DNA of 64,000 nt from Streptomyces dysideae (GTDB lineage Bacteria; Actinomycetota; Actinomycetes; Streptomycetales; Streptomycetaceae): positions 62,001-126,000 of the forward strand of contig NZ_KQ949092.1 of NCBI RefSeq assembly GCF_001514305.1. Direction: 5' to 3'. Of the stretch, positions 25,126-33,551 are shown in pieces. The position numbers and the translations under genes are program-made. The notes beneath the pieces are model-generated. The model was not told the DNA's origin. It worked only from the letters and a program-made list of their open reading frames with translations, and made no database searches. How positions within the stretch are numbered: position 1 is the stretch's first letter; each line of letters begins with the position of its first letter.

Positions 25126-26580
25126 CTACCGTTCGTGCTCCACGAGTTCCCCGGGCCGCTCGTGCGCGGTCAGGGTGTGCAGCTGGGCCTGTTCGAGCGG
25201 CTGGTGCGCCTCGACGTACTCGCCGTGCGGCAGCCGCTTGATCACACCGGTCGCCCGGCCGTGCAACACCCGCTCCCTGTCCTGGAGTTGGAGCCCGAGG
25301 CAGATACGCCGGGTGACGACGAAGACGATCGCCGGGACGACGAACACCCCGATCCGCACCGCCCACGTCACCGTGTTGATCGACAGATGGAGGCGGGTGG
25401 CCACGATGTCGTTGCCGCCGCCCGCCAGCAGGATCAGATAGACACTGATCCAGGCCGCGCCGATCCCCGTACGGACCGGACGGTTGCGGGGCCGGTCCAG
25501 GAGGTGGTGCTCGCGTTTGCCGTCTCCGGTGAACCGGCCCTCCAGGAACGGATACACGCCGATGAACACCAGCAGCAGCGGGAAGACCACGACCGGGATC
25601 AGCACGCCGAGGGCGAGCGTGTGGCCCCACAGCGTGATCTCCCAGCCCGGCATGATCCGGACCAGGCCCTCGGCGAAGCCCAGGTACCAGTCGGGCTGGG
25701 CGCCGGTGGAGACCTGGTCGGCGCGGAACGGGCCGTACGCCCAGACGGGGTTGACCGTCGCCACGGCCGCGATGATCGTGAGGACGCCGAAGACCAGGAA
25801 GAAGAAGCCGCCCGCCTTCGCCAGGTACACCGGCATGAACGGCGCGCCGACGACATTGCGTTCGGTGCGTCCCGGGCCCGCGAACTGGGTGTGCTTGTGG
25901 TGGACGACCAGCAGGATGTGGGCCACGATCAGCGCCGCCATGATGCCCGGGATCACCAGGACGTGCAGCGAGTAGAAGCGGGCCACGATGTCGTCGCCCG
26001 GGAACTCCCCGCCGAGCAGGAACATGGAGAGATACGTCCCGACGATCGGCACCGACAGCAGCGCGCCGTTCACGAACCGCAGGCCCGTCCCGGACAGCAG
26101 GTCGTCCGGCAGGGAGTAACCGAAGAGGCCCTCGAACAGGCCCAGGAACAGCAGCGTCCAGCCGAACAGCCAGTTGACCTCACGCGGCCTGCGGAACGAC
26201 CCCGTGAAGAAGTGCCGCATCATGTGCGTGAGCATCCCGGCGACGAATATCAGCGCCGCCCAGTGGTGCAGCTGCCGGATCAGCAGCCCGCCGCGCACGT
26301 CGAAGCTGATGTCCAGGGTGGAGGCGTACGCCTCGGACATGCGGACGCCGTTGAGCGGCGTGTAACTGCCGTGGTACGTCACCTCGTTCATCGAGGGATG
26401 GAAGAAGAGCGTGAGCCACACTCCGGTCAGGATCAGGACCACGAAGCTGTACAGGCATATCTCGCCGAGCAGGAAGGACCAGTGGTCCGGGAAGACCTTC
26501 CGCAGATAGCGCCGGCCCAGCGTGTGGATGCCGAGCCGGCCGTCGAACCAGTCGGCCACGCGCTCGCCTTTGCCGGTCAC
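25126..26580 (-). CDS. Cytochrome b subunit of a bc-type complex (QcrB paralogue)
   Basis: 484 residues from GTG at 26578-26580, whose first bases overlap the stop of the upstream sigma factor gene (GTGA), so translation is coupled. Haem-ligand histidines are seen in IRQLHHWAALIF, MLTHMMRHFFTG, YSLHVLVIPG and LLVVHHKHTQF. The quinol-site PEWY motif appears as PDWYLGFAEG, the actinobacterial form. Eight or nine hydrophobic helices are visible. No qcrA, qcrC or ctaE lies nearby, unlike the usual respiratory cluster, and the protein is about 60 residues shorter than housekeeping QcrB. It is probably an extra, condition-specific copy. Confidence 0.88.
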   Translation of the reverse strand: MTGKGERVADWFDGRLGIHTLGRRYLRKVFPDHWSFLLGEICLYSFVVLILTGVWLTLFFHPSMNEVTYHGSYTPLNGVRMSEAYASTLDISFDVRGGLLIRQLHHWAALIFVAGMLTHMMRHFFTGSFRRPREVNWLFGWTLLFLGLFEGLFGYSLPDDLLSGTGLRFVNGALLSVPIVGTYLSMFLLGGEFPGDDIVARFYSLHVLVIPGIMAALIVAHILLVVHHKHTQFAGPGRTERNVVGAPFMPVYLAKAGGFFFLVFGVLTIIAAVATVNPVWAYGPFRADQVSTGAQPDWYLGFAEGLVRIMPGWEITLWGHTLALGVLIPVVVFPLLLVFIGVYPFLEGRFTGDGKREHHLLDRPRNRPVRTGIGAAWISVYLILLAGGGNDIVATRLHLSINTVTWAVRIGVFVVPAIVFVVTRRICLGLQLQDRERVLHGRATGVIKRLPHGEYVEAHQPLEQAQLHTLTAHERPGELVEHER

Positions 26581-27506
26581 GCCTCCTCCTTGTGTACATG
26601 CGTGAGCTTCTCGGGGTTGGACACGATGTAGACGCCGGACACCTGGTCGCCCTCGGGCGTGAGGTCCATGACCATCACGGCGTACGGCGAGTCGCCCTGG
26701 AACAGCACCGCCGCGTCGTCGCCGTTGACGCGCCGGTAGCGCAGTTCCAGGTCCCGCGGGCCGCGCCGGGACGCGTACGACGCGAGGAGGCGGACGGCCT
26801 TGTCCCGGCCGTGCACCGGGCGCAGCCCCGCCGGCCTGCGCTTGCCGCCGCCGTCCGTCCACACCGTGACGTCCGGCGCGAGGATCTCCAGCAGCGCGGC
26901 GATGTCCCCGCCGAGCGCGGCCCGCACGAACCGCTCGGTCGCCTCCCGCCGCACCCGCGGATGCGCCTCGTACAACGGCCGCCGCGCTTGCACATGCCCC
27001 CGCGCCCGATGCGCCAGCTGCCGTACGGCAGCCGGGGTGCGGTCGATGATGTCCGCGATCTCGGTGTGCGGGTACCCGAACACCTCGTGCAGCACGAACA
27101 CCGCCCGCTCCAGGGGCGTCAGTGACTCCAGCACGACCAGCATCGCCATCGACACGGACTCGGTGCGCAGGGCCGGTTCATCGGCGCCGTCACCGTCACC
27201 GCCGTCTCCGAGCAGCGGCTCGGGCAGCCAGGGCCCGACGTACGTCTCCCGGCGCCGGCTGATCGCGGCCTGTCGCGCCAGCGCGTGGTTCACGGCGACC
27301 CGGACGAGATACGCCCGCGGGTTGGCGACCCCGTCGAGGGGCGAGTCCTGGTTCCGCGCCGTCCACGACAGCCACGTCTCCTGCAGCACGTCCTCGGTGT
27401 CGGCGACGCTGCCCAGCATGTTGTAGACGACCCCGAACAACAGCTCGCGCTGCTCGACGAACACCCCGGTCGCCTCGTCGGCATCGGGAACTGCGATCTC
27501 GGACAT
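26577..27506 (-). CDS. ECF41/SigJ-type RNA polymerase sigma factor with SnoaL-like C-terminus
   Basis: 309 residues; ATG at 27504-27506 with GGGAGG 7 nt upstream. Region 2 (VVYNMLGSVADTEDVLQETWLSW) and region 4 (LTPLERAVFVLHEVFGYPHT, RTPAAVRQLAHRARGHVQ) are intact. The linker motif WLPEPL and the C-terminal motifs DGGGK and NPEKL are those of group ECF41, whose fused NTF2-like domain regulates the sigma core without a separate anti-sigma factor. ECF41 genes normally neighbour oxidoreductase or carboxymuconolactone genes; here the partner is a cytochrome b gene that overlaps by 4 bp. Confidence 0.9.
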   Translation of the reverse strand: MSEIAVPDADEATGVFVEQRELLFGVVYNMLGSVADTEDVLQETWLSWTARNQDSPLDGVANPRAYLVRVAVNHALARQAAISRRRETYVGPWLPEPLLGDGGDGDGADEPALRTESVSMAMLVVLESLTPLERAVFVLHEVFGYPHTEIADIIDRTPAAVRQLAHRARGHVQARRPLYEAHPRVRREATERFVRAALGGDIAALLEILAPDVTVWTDGGGKRRPAGLRPVHGRDKAVRLLASYASRRGPRDLELRYRRVNGDDAAVLFQGDSPYAVMVMDLTPEGDQVSGVYIVSNPEKLTHVHKEEA

Positions 27507-27536
27507 ACGTGGGCCTCCCAGTGACGCGGTCACCAC

Positions 27537-27567
27537 TACGAGGCCTGCCGGGGGCCGGAATGTGACA
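27537..27567 (-). promoter_or_regulatory. Possible ECF41 autoregulated promoter
   Basis: On the minus strand TGTCACA (27567-27561) is followed after 20 bp by CGTA (27540-27537), ahead of the sigma factor. TGTCACA matches the -35 motif reported for ECF41 promoters; the spacer is longer than the commonly quoted value. A second TCACATTCC lies 22 bp upstream. Confidence 0.4.
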
Positions 27568-27645
27568 TCCAGGAGCGGGAATGTGAGCTACGCCTCATCG
27601 GCGGCGGTCCGTGTCCTGCCCCGCCGGTACCGTTGTACATCACAC

Positions 27646-27677
27646 TTGACCTGCTGGTATTTACGGGTAAGTACCCG
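27646..27677 (+). promoter_or_regulatory. Promoter and operator of the toxin-antitoxin pair
   Basis: TTGACC at 27646-27651 and TAAGTA at 27668-27673 (16-bp spacer) form a good vegetative promoter. The perfect inverted repeat CGGGTA, AG, TACCCG (27664-27677) overlaps the -10 box, as expected for autorepression by a ribbon-helix-helix antitoxin. It ends 17 bp before the antitoxin ATG. Confidence 0.6.
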
Positions 27678-27694
27678 CGCGGTACCGTGAGGGC

Positions 27695-27940
27695 ATGCCA
27701 GCTCTCAACGTGGAGTTCAGCGACCGCGAGCTTGAGGACCTCCGACAGATCGCCAAGGAACGCGGTACGTCCATGAAGGCCCTCGTGCGCGAGGCGGCCG
27801 CGGCCGACATCGCCCGGCACCGGGCCCTGCAGGAAGGCGCCCAAGCCTTCCGCCAGTTCTTCGCGGCGCACGCCGACGAGTTCGCGGCCGCGTTCCCCGA
27901 AGACGAACCACTGACCAAGGGCGAGGGGCGGGCCGCCTGA
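27695..27940 (+). CDS. Antitoxin, ribbon-helix-helix type
   Basis: 81 residues. The N-terminus ALNVEFSDRELEDLRQIA then KERGTSMKALVREAA has the strand-helix-helix pattern of RHH/Arc DNA-binding antitoxins. The charged C-terminal half (EGAQAFRQFFAAHADEFAAA) would wrap the toxin. The toxin ORF starts 3 bp after the stop, and the operator sits over the promoter. Small size, tight coupling and partner type make the assignment likely. Confidence 0.8.
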   Translation: MPALNVEFSDRELEDLRQIAKERGTSMKALVREAAAADIARHRALQEGAQAFRQFFAAHADEFAAAFPEDEPLTKGEGRAA

Positions 27941-27943
27941 CCG

Positions 27944-28321
27944 ATGGCACCCGTCCTCCACATCGACGTGCCCTGGCTGCTGCAGCGCCATGAGGAAGTC
28001 CTGCCGGACCAGCCCACGATCAACGACTTCTCCGCACTGGTCGCCGCCGTCGCCCGGCACCGTGTCGACCCGCCCCGCCTCGGCGTGGACTCCGACCCGG
28101 CCTGGCGGGCCGCCGCCCTGCTGCACACCCTCGCCCTGCTCAAGCCTCTGCCGTCGGCCAACGCTCGCTTCGCCTGCGCCACCGCCGTGGCCTACATGTT
28201 CGTCAGCGGCGTCGGCATCGACCCGCCCTACGGCGCCCTCGTGGACCTGGCCCGCGACCTGATCTCCGGCAAGACGGACGTCTACGGCGCGGCCGACCGG
28301 CTGCGCTCCTGGCAGATTTGA
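27944..28321 (+). CDS. Fic/Doc-like toxin component, degenerate active site
   Basis: 125 residues. The order of helices fits a minimal Doc-like Fic fold: LLQRHEEVLPDQPTINDFSA, AAALLHTLALLKPLP, then SANARFACATAVAYMFV where the Fic motif HPFxxGN(K/G)R is expected. In place of the catalytic histidine the sequence reads KPLPSANARF, so the histidine and most of the phosphate loop are missing. Streptomyces carry a family of such proteins beside RHH antitoxins. Whether it is an active AMP- or phosphotransferase or works otherwise is open. Confidence 0.7.
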   Translation: MAPVLHIDVPWLLQRHEEVLPDQPTINDFSALVAAVARHRVDPPRLGVDSDPAWRAAALLHTLALLKPLPSANARFACATAVAYMFVSGVGIDPPYGALVDLARDLISGKTDVYGAADRLRSWQI

Positions 28322-28352
28322 GGGCCGCGAAAGCGGCGAACCCCCGCCCCGC

Positions 28353-28379
28353 CGCCCTCGGGGCCGCCGGCCGAGGGCG
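28353..28379 (+). terminator. Hairpin terminator after the toxin gene
   Basis: CGCCCTCGG and CCGAGGGCG pair perfectly around a 9-base loop, 31 bp after the toxin stop. No T tract, as is common in Streptomyces. Confidence 0.6.
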
Positions 28380-28825
28380 GGAGGAACGGGGCCGGCGGCC
28401 TGTCGCACGGGAGAGCCGCCGTCCTGCGCGGTGCCTCCGAGAAGGGCCGGTTCCAGTGGACTACGGGGTGGTGTGCGCCGGGAGCGTGCGCGGCGCTCCG
28501 GCGTGTGCGCGTGTTTCACACGGGGCGCTTGGAATCTCGAAACGGGGTGCGAGCGAACAGAGTTGCCACCGCATCTGACTTTCCGTCAACGAGGCTGATG
28601 TTGCCCAAGTGCCTTGTTGGTATGAGTGTGTTGTGCAAGGGTGAACTACCCGTGCGGGGGGTTGAAAAGGCCGGGCTCATTCGTTCCGTGGGGAACCGGA
28701 GCGGATGGACGGTGGTGAATTCACGCTCCCCGCGCTCACGCCGAAGAGGTGCACACCAACCCGGGCCCCCTTTTCGGCGACTGGAACTTCTGTGAGTCAC
28801 CCGCGCGTGGGAAGGAATCCGCTCA
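28380..28825 (+). promoter_or_regulatory. Intergenic region ahead of sigma/ricin paralogue 2
   Basis: About 445 bp with no convincing gene; base composition falls below that of the flanks from 28540 to 28700. It contains TTGGTATG at 28617-28624, the half-site seen in the palindrome before paralogue 1. Short frames here lack ribosome sites and coding bias. Confidence 0.35.
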
Positions 28826-30442
28826 GTGCCCACCCCCCACCCCCCTCGCCCCCCTTACCCCCCGCCCGGCGGGGTTCCCGAGGAATCCGACGAAGGCCTC
28901 GCCGTACGGTTGCGAGGCGGCACGGACGGCGAGGCCGCACCCTCCGTCGCGTTACTCATGGCGCGGCACTGGCAGCCGGTGCACGAATACGCCGTCATCT
29001 GCCTCGCCTCCCCGGCGAGCGTCGCCGACATGGTCACCGCTGCCGCCTTCCACCAGGTCCTGGACCGGCTGACCCTCGGGGAGCCGGCCGCCGCGCTGCG
29101 CCCCCGGCTCCTCGTGGCCGTCCGGGACACCGTCCAGGGATGGTCGTCCGACGACCGGATATCCGGTGTAATGCCGGATCTCGGGAAACCCGCGGACGGA
29201 CGCGGTATGCGCGCCGCGAAGTCCATGACGCCCGAAAATCGGAAGTTGGCCGACCGTTCATTCCAGACTCTTCCCGGACTCGCCCGCTGTCTGCTCTGGC
29301 ACACCGAGGTCGAGGCGGAGCCCATAACCGTGCCCGCCGGTCTGCTGGGCATGGATACCGACACCGCGTCGGCCGCACTCGAACAGGCGCGTGAAAAATT
29401 CCGCGAAGGTTGTGTACATGCCCACAGGGAACTCGCGCCGACCAAGGATTGCCGGTTCTACAACCGTCTCCTCGACGTTCCGATTCGCCGGGGCGGGGCA
29501 CTGCTGCCGGATGTCCAGCAGCATCTGGCGGAGTGCCGCTACTGCCGAAACGCGGCCGAACAACTGAGTCATTTCGAGGGCGGGTTGGGCGTACTGCTCG
29601 CCGAGTCGGTGCTCGGCTGGGGCGCCCGCCGCTATCTCGACTCCAGACAGGGCCGCACCGAGCCGGAGGAGTCCCACCCCCAGGGCGCCGCCCGGCACGG
29701 AGCCGGGCGCAGACGGCTGCTGTCCAGGATTCCCGCGCCCGGCCGCCGCGGCCCCGCGGGACCGCGCTCCCCGCGGGCACTGCTCACCGGTGTGGGCCTC
29801 GCCTCCGCCGGGCTGCTCGCGACCATTCTCGCCGTGAGCGCCCTGCCGGACGACGACGGGGTCGACCCGGCGGCCTCCGCCACGAACGGCGGCACCGGCG
29901 CCCAGGCCCCGCCCGCCGTGTCCACGTCGCCGCCCGGCACCGCCCAACTCCCCTCCGTGCCGGGGCAGACCAGACTGCGCAACGCCGCCTCCGGGCTGTG
30001 TCTCGACATCCAGGGGCAGGTGAAGTCCGGGGCCGGCACCGAGCTGGCGGCGTGCTCCGACGCCGGCACCCAGCAGTGGTCGTACGAGGACGACGGGCTG
30101 CTGCGCAGCGTGGCGGATCCCGACCTGTGCCTGGACTCACACGCCGACGCCGGGGTCGTCATCCTCGGCACCTGCGCCGACGAGGACGCCAAGCGGGGTG
30201 ACGACGTGCGCTACGACCTCACCGTGCAGGGCGAGTTGCTGCCCCGCTGGGACGAGCAGCTCGCGCTGACGTCCACCACCGAGGACCCGGGCGCCGACAT
30301 CGTCGTCAAGGTCCGTGACGACTCGGACGGCCGGCGCTGGCTCACCGACCCGGTGACCACGGCCGGCCCCGGCTCACTGCGGATCACCGGCAGTGACGCC
30401 CCGTCCGCGCGTGCCGTCCAGCTCGCGGACGGCATCAACTAG
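28826..30442 (+). CDS. ECF sigma-like/zinc-finger/TM protein with ricin lectin domain (paralogue 2)
   Basis: 538 residues; GTG start behind GGAAGGAA. It is colinear with the protein at 13730: a sigma-like part (AAFHQVLDRL, LPGLARCLLWHTEVEAEP), a zinc-finger anti-sigma motif HLAECRYC again near residue 232, one membrane helix at about 318-341 (VGLASAGLLATILAVSAL) and a ricin-type domain (about 378-508) with QQWSYE and RRWLTD. It lacks the 14-residue repeats and the Gly/Tyr-rich tail of paralogue 1, and its region 2 is more degenerate. The likely role is a membrane-bound carbohydrate-sensing transcription regulator. Its stop codon TAG lies within the target duplication of a MITE. Confidence 0.75.
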   Translation: MPTPHPPRPPYPPPGGVPEESDEGLAVRLRGGTDGEAAPSVALLMARHWQPVHEYAVICLASPASVADMVTAAAFHQVLDRLTLGEPAAALRPRLLVAVRDTVQGWSSDDRISGVMPDLGKPADGRGMRAAKSMTPENRKLADRSFQTLPGLARCLLWHTEVEAEPITVPAGLLGMDTDTASAALEQAREKFREGCVHAHRELAPTKDCRFYNRLLDVPIRRGGALLPDVQQHLAECRYCRNAAEQLSHFEGGLGVLLAESVLGWGARRYLDSRQGRTEPEESHPQGAARHGAGRRRLLSRIPAPGRRGPAGPRSPRALLTGVGLASAGLLATILAVSALPDDDGVDPAASATNGGTGAQAPPAVSTSPPGTAQLPSVPGQTRLRNAASGLCLDIQGQVKSGAGTELAACSDAGTQQWSYEDDGLLRSVADPDLCLDSHADAGVVILGTCADEDAKRGDDVRYDLTVQGELLPRWDEQLALTSTTEDPGADIVVKVRDDSDGRRWLTDPVTTAGPGSLRITGSDAPSARAVQLADGIN

Positions 30443-30636
30443 GGGGTGTTTCGAAAGTCCTGTGCGGTGCCCGCGGTGTCCGGTGCGTGCTCTCGGCGTG
30501 CCGGACGAAAGCCCTCGTACTGGACGTACTTGGGCTTTTGGCCGGTGCGGCGAGTGGGGGCACCTCCCACGCCCTTAAGGCAGTGGGGGAGGGTGCCGGG
30601 CGCCGTGGGTGCTGTGCGGGACTTTCCAAACACCCC
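30443..30636. mobile_element. MITE, 194 bp, with 18-bp terminal inverted repeats
   Basis: The left end GGGGTGTTTCGAAAGTCC and the right end GGACTTTCCAAACACCCC are inverted repeats with one mismatch; weaker symmetry continues about 20 bp inward. Flanks are CTAG (30439-30442) and CTGG (30637-30640), a likely 4-bp target duplication of the IS5/IS427 type with one change. No transposase is encoded. It inserted precisely between the ricin protein's last codon and the end of the convergent dehydrogenase pseudogene. A 39-bp hairpin element (30554-30592) is nested inside. Confidence 0.8.
30554..30592 (+). repeat. Short hairpin element, copy 1 (inside the MITE)
   Basis: GTGGGGGCACCTCCCAC, then GCCCTTAAGGC, then AGTGGGGGAGG. 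The same element occurs inverted at 37683-37720 and as a variant at 56853-56896. Internal CCTCCCAC/GTGGGGGAGG pairing makes a hairpin. Confidence 0.7.
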
Positions 30637-30640
30637 CTGG

Positions 30641-31616
30641 TTCACGATGTCCTGCGGCTCCCGTCCGGACACGAAGCCGGCCACGTTCCGCACGGCGGCC
30701 GACGCGACGGGGACGAGTGTCCCGCGGGTGAGGCCTCCCACGTGCGGGGAGAGCACCACGTTCGGGGCGCGGAGCAGGCGCAGGGCCGGGGTGGGCGGTT
30801 CGAGGTCGCAGACGTCGATGCCCGCCCCGGCCAGCAGGCCCTTCTCCAGGGCGTCCGCGAGGGCGTCCTGGTCGATCAGGGCGCCCCGCGCGGTGTTGAT
30901 CACGAACGTCCGACGGCTTCAGCAGCGCCGGCCGCCCGGTGTCGAGCAGTTGCCGGGTCTCCTCGGTGAGCGGCGTGTGCAGGGAGTCGTAGTCGGCGGT
31001 GTGCAGTAGCTCGTCCAGCGGGACGTGGCGCGCGCCGGCCGAGCCCGGACTCCGTGTCCGGCGGCAGTCGGCGCCGTCCGGCGTGGAGGACGGTCATGTC
31101 GAACGCGGCCGCGCGGCGGGCGACCTGCTGCCCGATCTGGCCAGGCCCACGATGCCGAGCGTCTTGCCGGACAGCTCGGTGAGGGACCGCTGGAGGCGGG
31201 GCAGGGCACAGTCGGCCCCGGGAGAGCGGTGTGCGCGGGGACCAGCTGCTCGGCCGGCGCGAGCATCAGAGCGAAGGTCTGATCGGCAACGTTCTGGGCC
31301 TCGGCGCCCGTGAACCCGCTATTGCACACCCGCACCCCGCGTTCGCCCGCGGCCCGCCACATCGACGTAGTCGAAGCCGTGGCTCGCGCACTGCACCAGC
31401 TCCAGCTCCGGTGCGGCGGCTATGCGTTCGGCGGTCACCGGCGCGAGTGCCGTGATGACCGCGTGCGCCGCGCGCGGGGCGGCCGGTTCCTCGTCGGCCG
31501 CCTCGACGAACGGTGACATGGGCCTCGGCGGGGAAGAGTGTGGCGAGCCCGGCTCCGGTGCCGCGGCCGCCCACCACGGGGGAGACGACGGCGAGGACGT
31601 TCTTCGGCGCGGTCAT
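30641..31616 (-). pseudogene. D-2-hydroxyacid dehydrogenase, multiple frameshifts
   Basis: The ATG at 31614-31616 overlaps the stop of the FMN oxidase (ATGA). Homology runs through all three frames: TAPKNVLAVVSPVVGG, then VITALAPVTAERIAAAPELE, RVCNSGFTGAEAQNVADQTF, the NAD-binding GLGQIGQQVARR region in another frame, and finally MINTARGALIDQDALADAL with APNVVLSPHVGGLTRGT. At least four frame changes are needed and the end runs into the MITE. The intact gene would have reduced or oxidised a 2-hydroxy acid, in line with its operon partner. Confidence 0.85.
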
Positions 31617-32782
31617 GAGGGGTCCTCGACGAGGTCGGCCGGACCGATCGTGGCGGGGGAGGCATGCCCGGACAGCGCGAGGGTGAGGTCGAGTTCGGCG
31701 AGCAGACAGCGGACGACGTGCTCGACGCCCGCCTGTCCGTCGAGGCCGAGACCATAGACGTACGGCCGTCCGACGAGCACCGCCCGCGCGCCGAGCGCCA
31801 GGGCCTTGAAGACGTCGTCGCCGGTGCGGATCCCGCTGTCGAACAGGACGGTCAGCCGGTCGCCGACCGCCTCCGCGACCCGGGGCAGCGCGTCGGCCGC
31901 CGCGACGGAGCCGGCCACCTGCCGGCCCCCGTGGTTGGACACGACGACCCCGTCCATCCCGGCGTCGACGGCGGCGCGGGCGTCGTCCGGGTGCAGGATG
32001 CCCTTCAGCACGATCGGGCCGTCCCAGTTCTCCCGCAGGAACGCCAGATCCGGCCAGGTCTTGCCGGGGTCCGCGAACAGTCCGACGAAGTGCATGACGG
32101 CCGCGTTCGGATCCTCCCGCACCGGCTTGGCCAGGCCCGCCTGGAACGCCGGGTCGGTGAAGTAGTTGGCGGTGCCCACACCGTGCAGGAACGGCAGATA
32201 CGCCTGGTCCAGGTCACGCGGCCGCCACGCCAGCAGCGGTGTGTCCAGCGTGACGACCAGCACGCTGAACCCGGCCGCCTTCGCCCGGCCGAGGAAACTC
32301 CGGGCCACCTCCGGGTCCTTCGGCCAGTACAGCTGGAACCAGCGCTCGGCGTCCCCCATCGCCTCCGCGACCTGCTCCATCGGCGTGCTCGACGCCGACG
32401 ACAGGATGTACGGCACGCCCTGCGCGGCGGCGGCCCGGGCGGCCGCGGACTCGGCGTCCGGATGCATGATCGACAGCACGCCCACGGGCGCCAGCGCCAG
32501 CGGAGCAGGCAGCGCACGGCCCAGCACCTCGACGGACAGGTCCCGTTCGTGCACGTCCCGCAGCATGCGCGGCACGATCCGGCGCCGCCGCAGCGCGGCC
32601 CGGTTGGCGCGGGCGGTACTGCCGTCGCCCGCGCTGCCCGCGACATAGCCGACAGGGACGGGACCGAGCCGCTGCTCGGTCAGCTCCTCCAGCCGGGTCA
32701 GATCGGTGGGCAGCCGCGGTACGGCACCCGTCATCCCGTTCAGATAGATCTCGTACTGGAAGTCCGCCCAGTGGCTGGCCAT
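31613..32782 (-). CDS. FMN-dependent alpha-hydroxy-acid oxidase (lactate 2-monooxygenase-like)
   Basis: 389 residues; ATG at 32780-32782 with GGGAGG 6 nt upstream. TIM barrel with FMN-binding motifs ALAPVGVLSIMHPDAE, YILSSASSTPMEQVAEA and LGARAVLVGRPYVYG. The active-site histidine-arginine pair is in VVSNHGGRQVAG. The long N-terminus FQYEIYLNGMTGAVPRLPTD is typical of the lactate 2-monooxygenase branch. It oxidises L-2-hydroxy acids in the cytosol. It lies between an alpha/beta hydrolase upstream and the broken dehydrogenase downstream, as an operon. Confidence 0.9.
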   Translation of the reverse strand: MASHWADFQYEIYLNGMTGAVPRLPTDLTRLEELTEQRLGPVPVGYVAGSAGDGSTARANRAALRRRRIVPRMLRDVHERDLSVEVLGRALPAPLALAPVGVLSIMHPDAESAAARAAAAQGVPYILSSASSTPMEQVAEAMGDAERWFQLYWPKDPEVARSFLGRAKAAGFSVLVVTLDTPLLAWRPRDLDQAYLPFLHGVGTANYFTDPAFQAGLAKPVREDPNAAVMHFVGLFADPGKTWPDLAFLRENWDGPIVLKGILHPDDARAAVDAGMDGVVVSNHGGRQVAGSVAAADALPRVAEAVGDRLTVLFDSGIRTGDDVFKALALGARAVLVGRPYVYGLGLDGQAGVEHVVRCLLAELDLTLALSGHASPATIGPADLVEDPS

Positions 32783-32855
32783 CCGTACCTCCCGTCTCTC
32801 GTCGCCGAGAACGCGCTGCACGGCGACGATACCGGCGGGTAGGCGGAGTCGGCCT

Positions 32856-33551
32856 TCAGGATCCGGCCGCTGATTCCCGCAGGACACGGGCCAGTTCACG
32901 TGGCTGCGAGAACATCGGCCAGTGCCCGGTGTCCATCTCGACCAGCTCCCAGCGCTCGCTCTTGAGCAGTCCGGCCGCGGCGGGCATCGGTTCGTCGCCG
33001 TCCAGCAGGCACTTGATGTACGTCGCCGGAAGGTCGCCCAAGTCGCCTGCCAGTACGGCCGGTTCGGTGAGCGTGGCGCCCGGGTGCGGGGTGGAACCGG
33101 CCACGATCCGGGCTGTCTGCTCGTCCGTCAGGCCCTGGTCCGCGTAGTACCCCGCGGTGGCGCGCGGCCAGAAGCCGTCGTTCTCCTCGATCTCCTTCCG
33201 CACCTGCTCGCTCGGCCAGCCCGACAGGAATGACTCCCCGTCGACGGGAACATTCGAGTCGACGAACACCACACGCCGCAGCCGGTCTCCGATGCGCTCG
33301 GCGGCCTGGCCGACCGGGATGCCCGAGTAGCTGTGTCCGACCAGGACGACATCACGCAGATCGAGGTGCTCGACCTCGTCGACGATGTCCTGGACGTGCG
33401 TCTGCTGCCCGGCGGGGACGCCCTGCTTCTCGGCGAGGCCGGACAGGGTCAAGGGATGGACGTCGTGCCCGGCCGAGCGCAGTTCGGCCGCCACTTCGTC
33501 CCACGCCCACGCCCCGAGCCGTGCCCCTGCCACCAGTACGAAGTTGGTCAT
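32856..33551 (-). CDS. Alpha/beta fold hydrolase
   Basis: 231 residues. The nucleophile elbow is GHSYSG with the serine near residue 73; the oxyanion region is LVAGARLGAWAWDEV and the catalytic histidine lies in MDTGHWPMFSQP. Size and motifs place it with small esterases of the plant-type hydroxynitrile lyase/methylesterase branch. Substrate unknown. Its ATG overlaps the stop of the cytosine permease remnant by ATGA, and it precedes the FMN oxidase by 73 bp. Confidence 0.87.
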   Translation of the reverse strand: MTNFVLVAGARLGAWAWDEVAAELRSAGHDVHPLTLSGLAEKQGVPAGQQTHVQDIVDEVEHLDLRDVVLVGHSYSGIPVGQAAERIGDRLRRVVFVDSNVPVDGESFLSGWPSEQVRKEIEENDGFWPRATAGYYADQGLTDEQTARIVAGSTPHPGATLTEPAVLAGDLGDLPATYIKCLLDGDEPMPAAAGLLKSERWELVEMDTGHWPMFSQPRELARVLRESAAGS

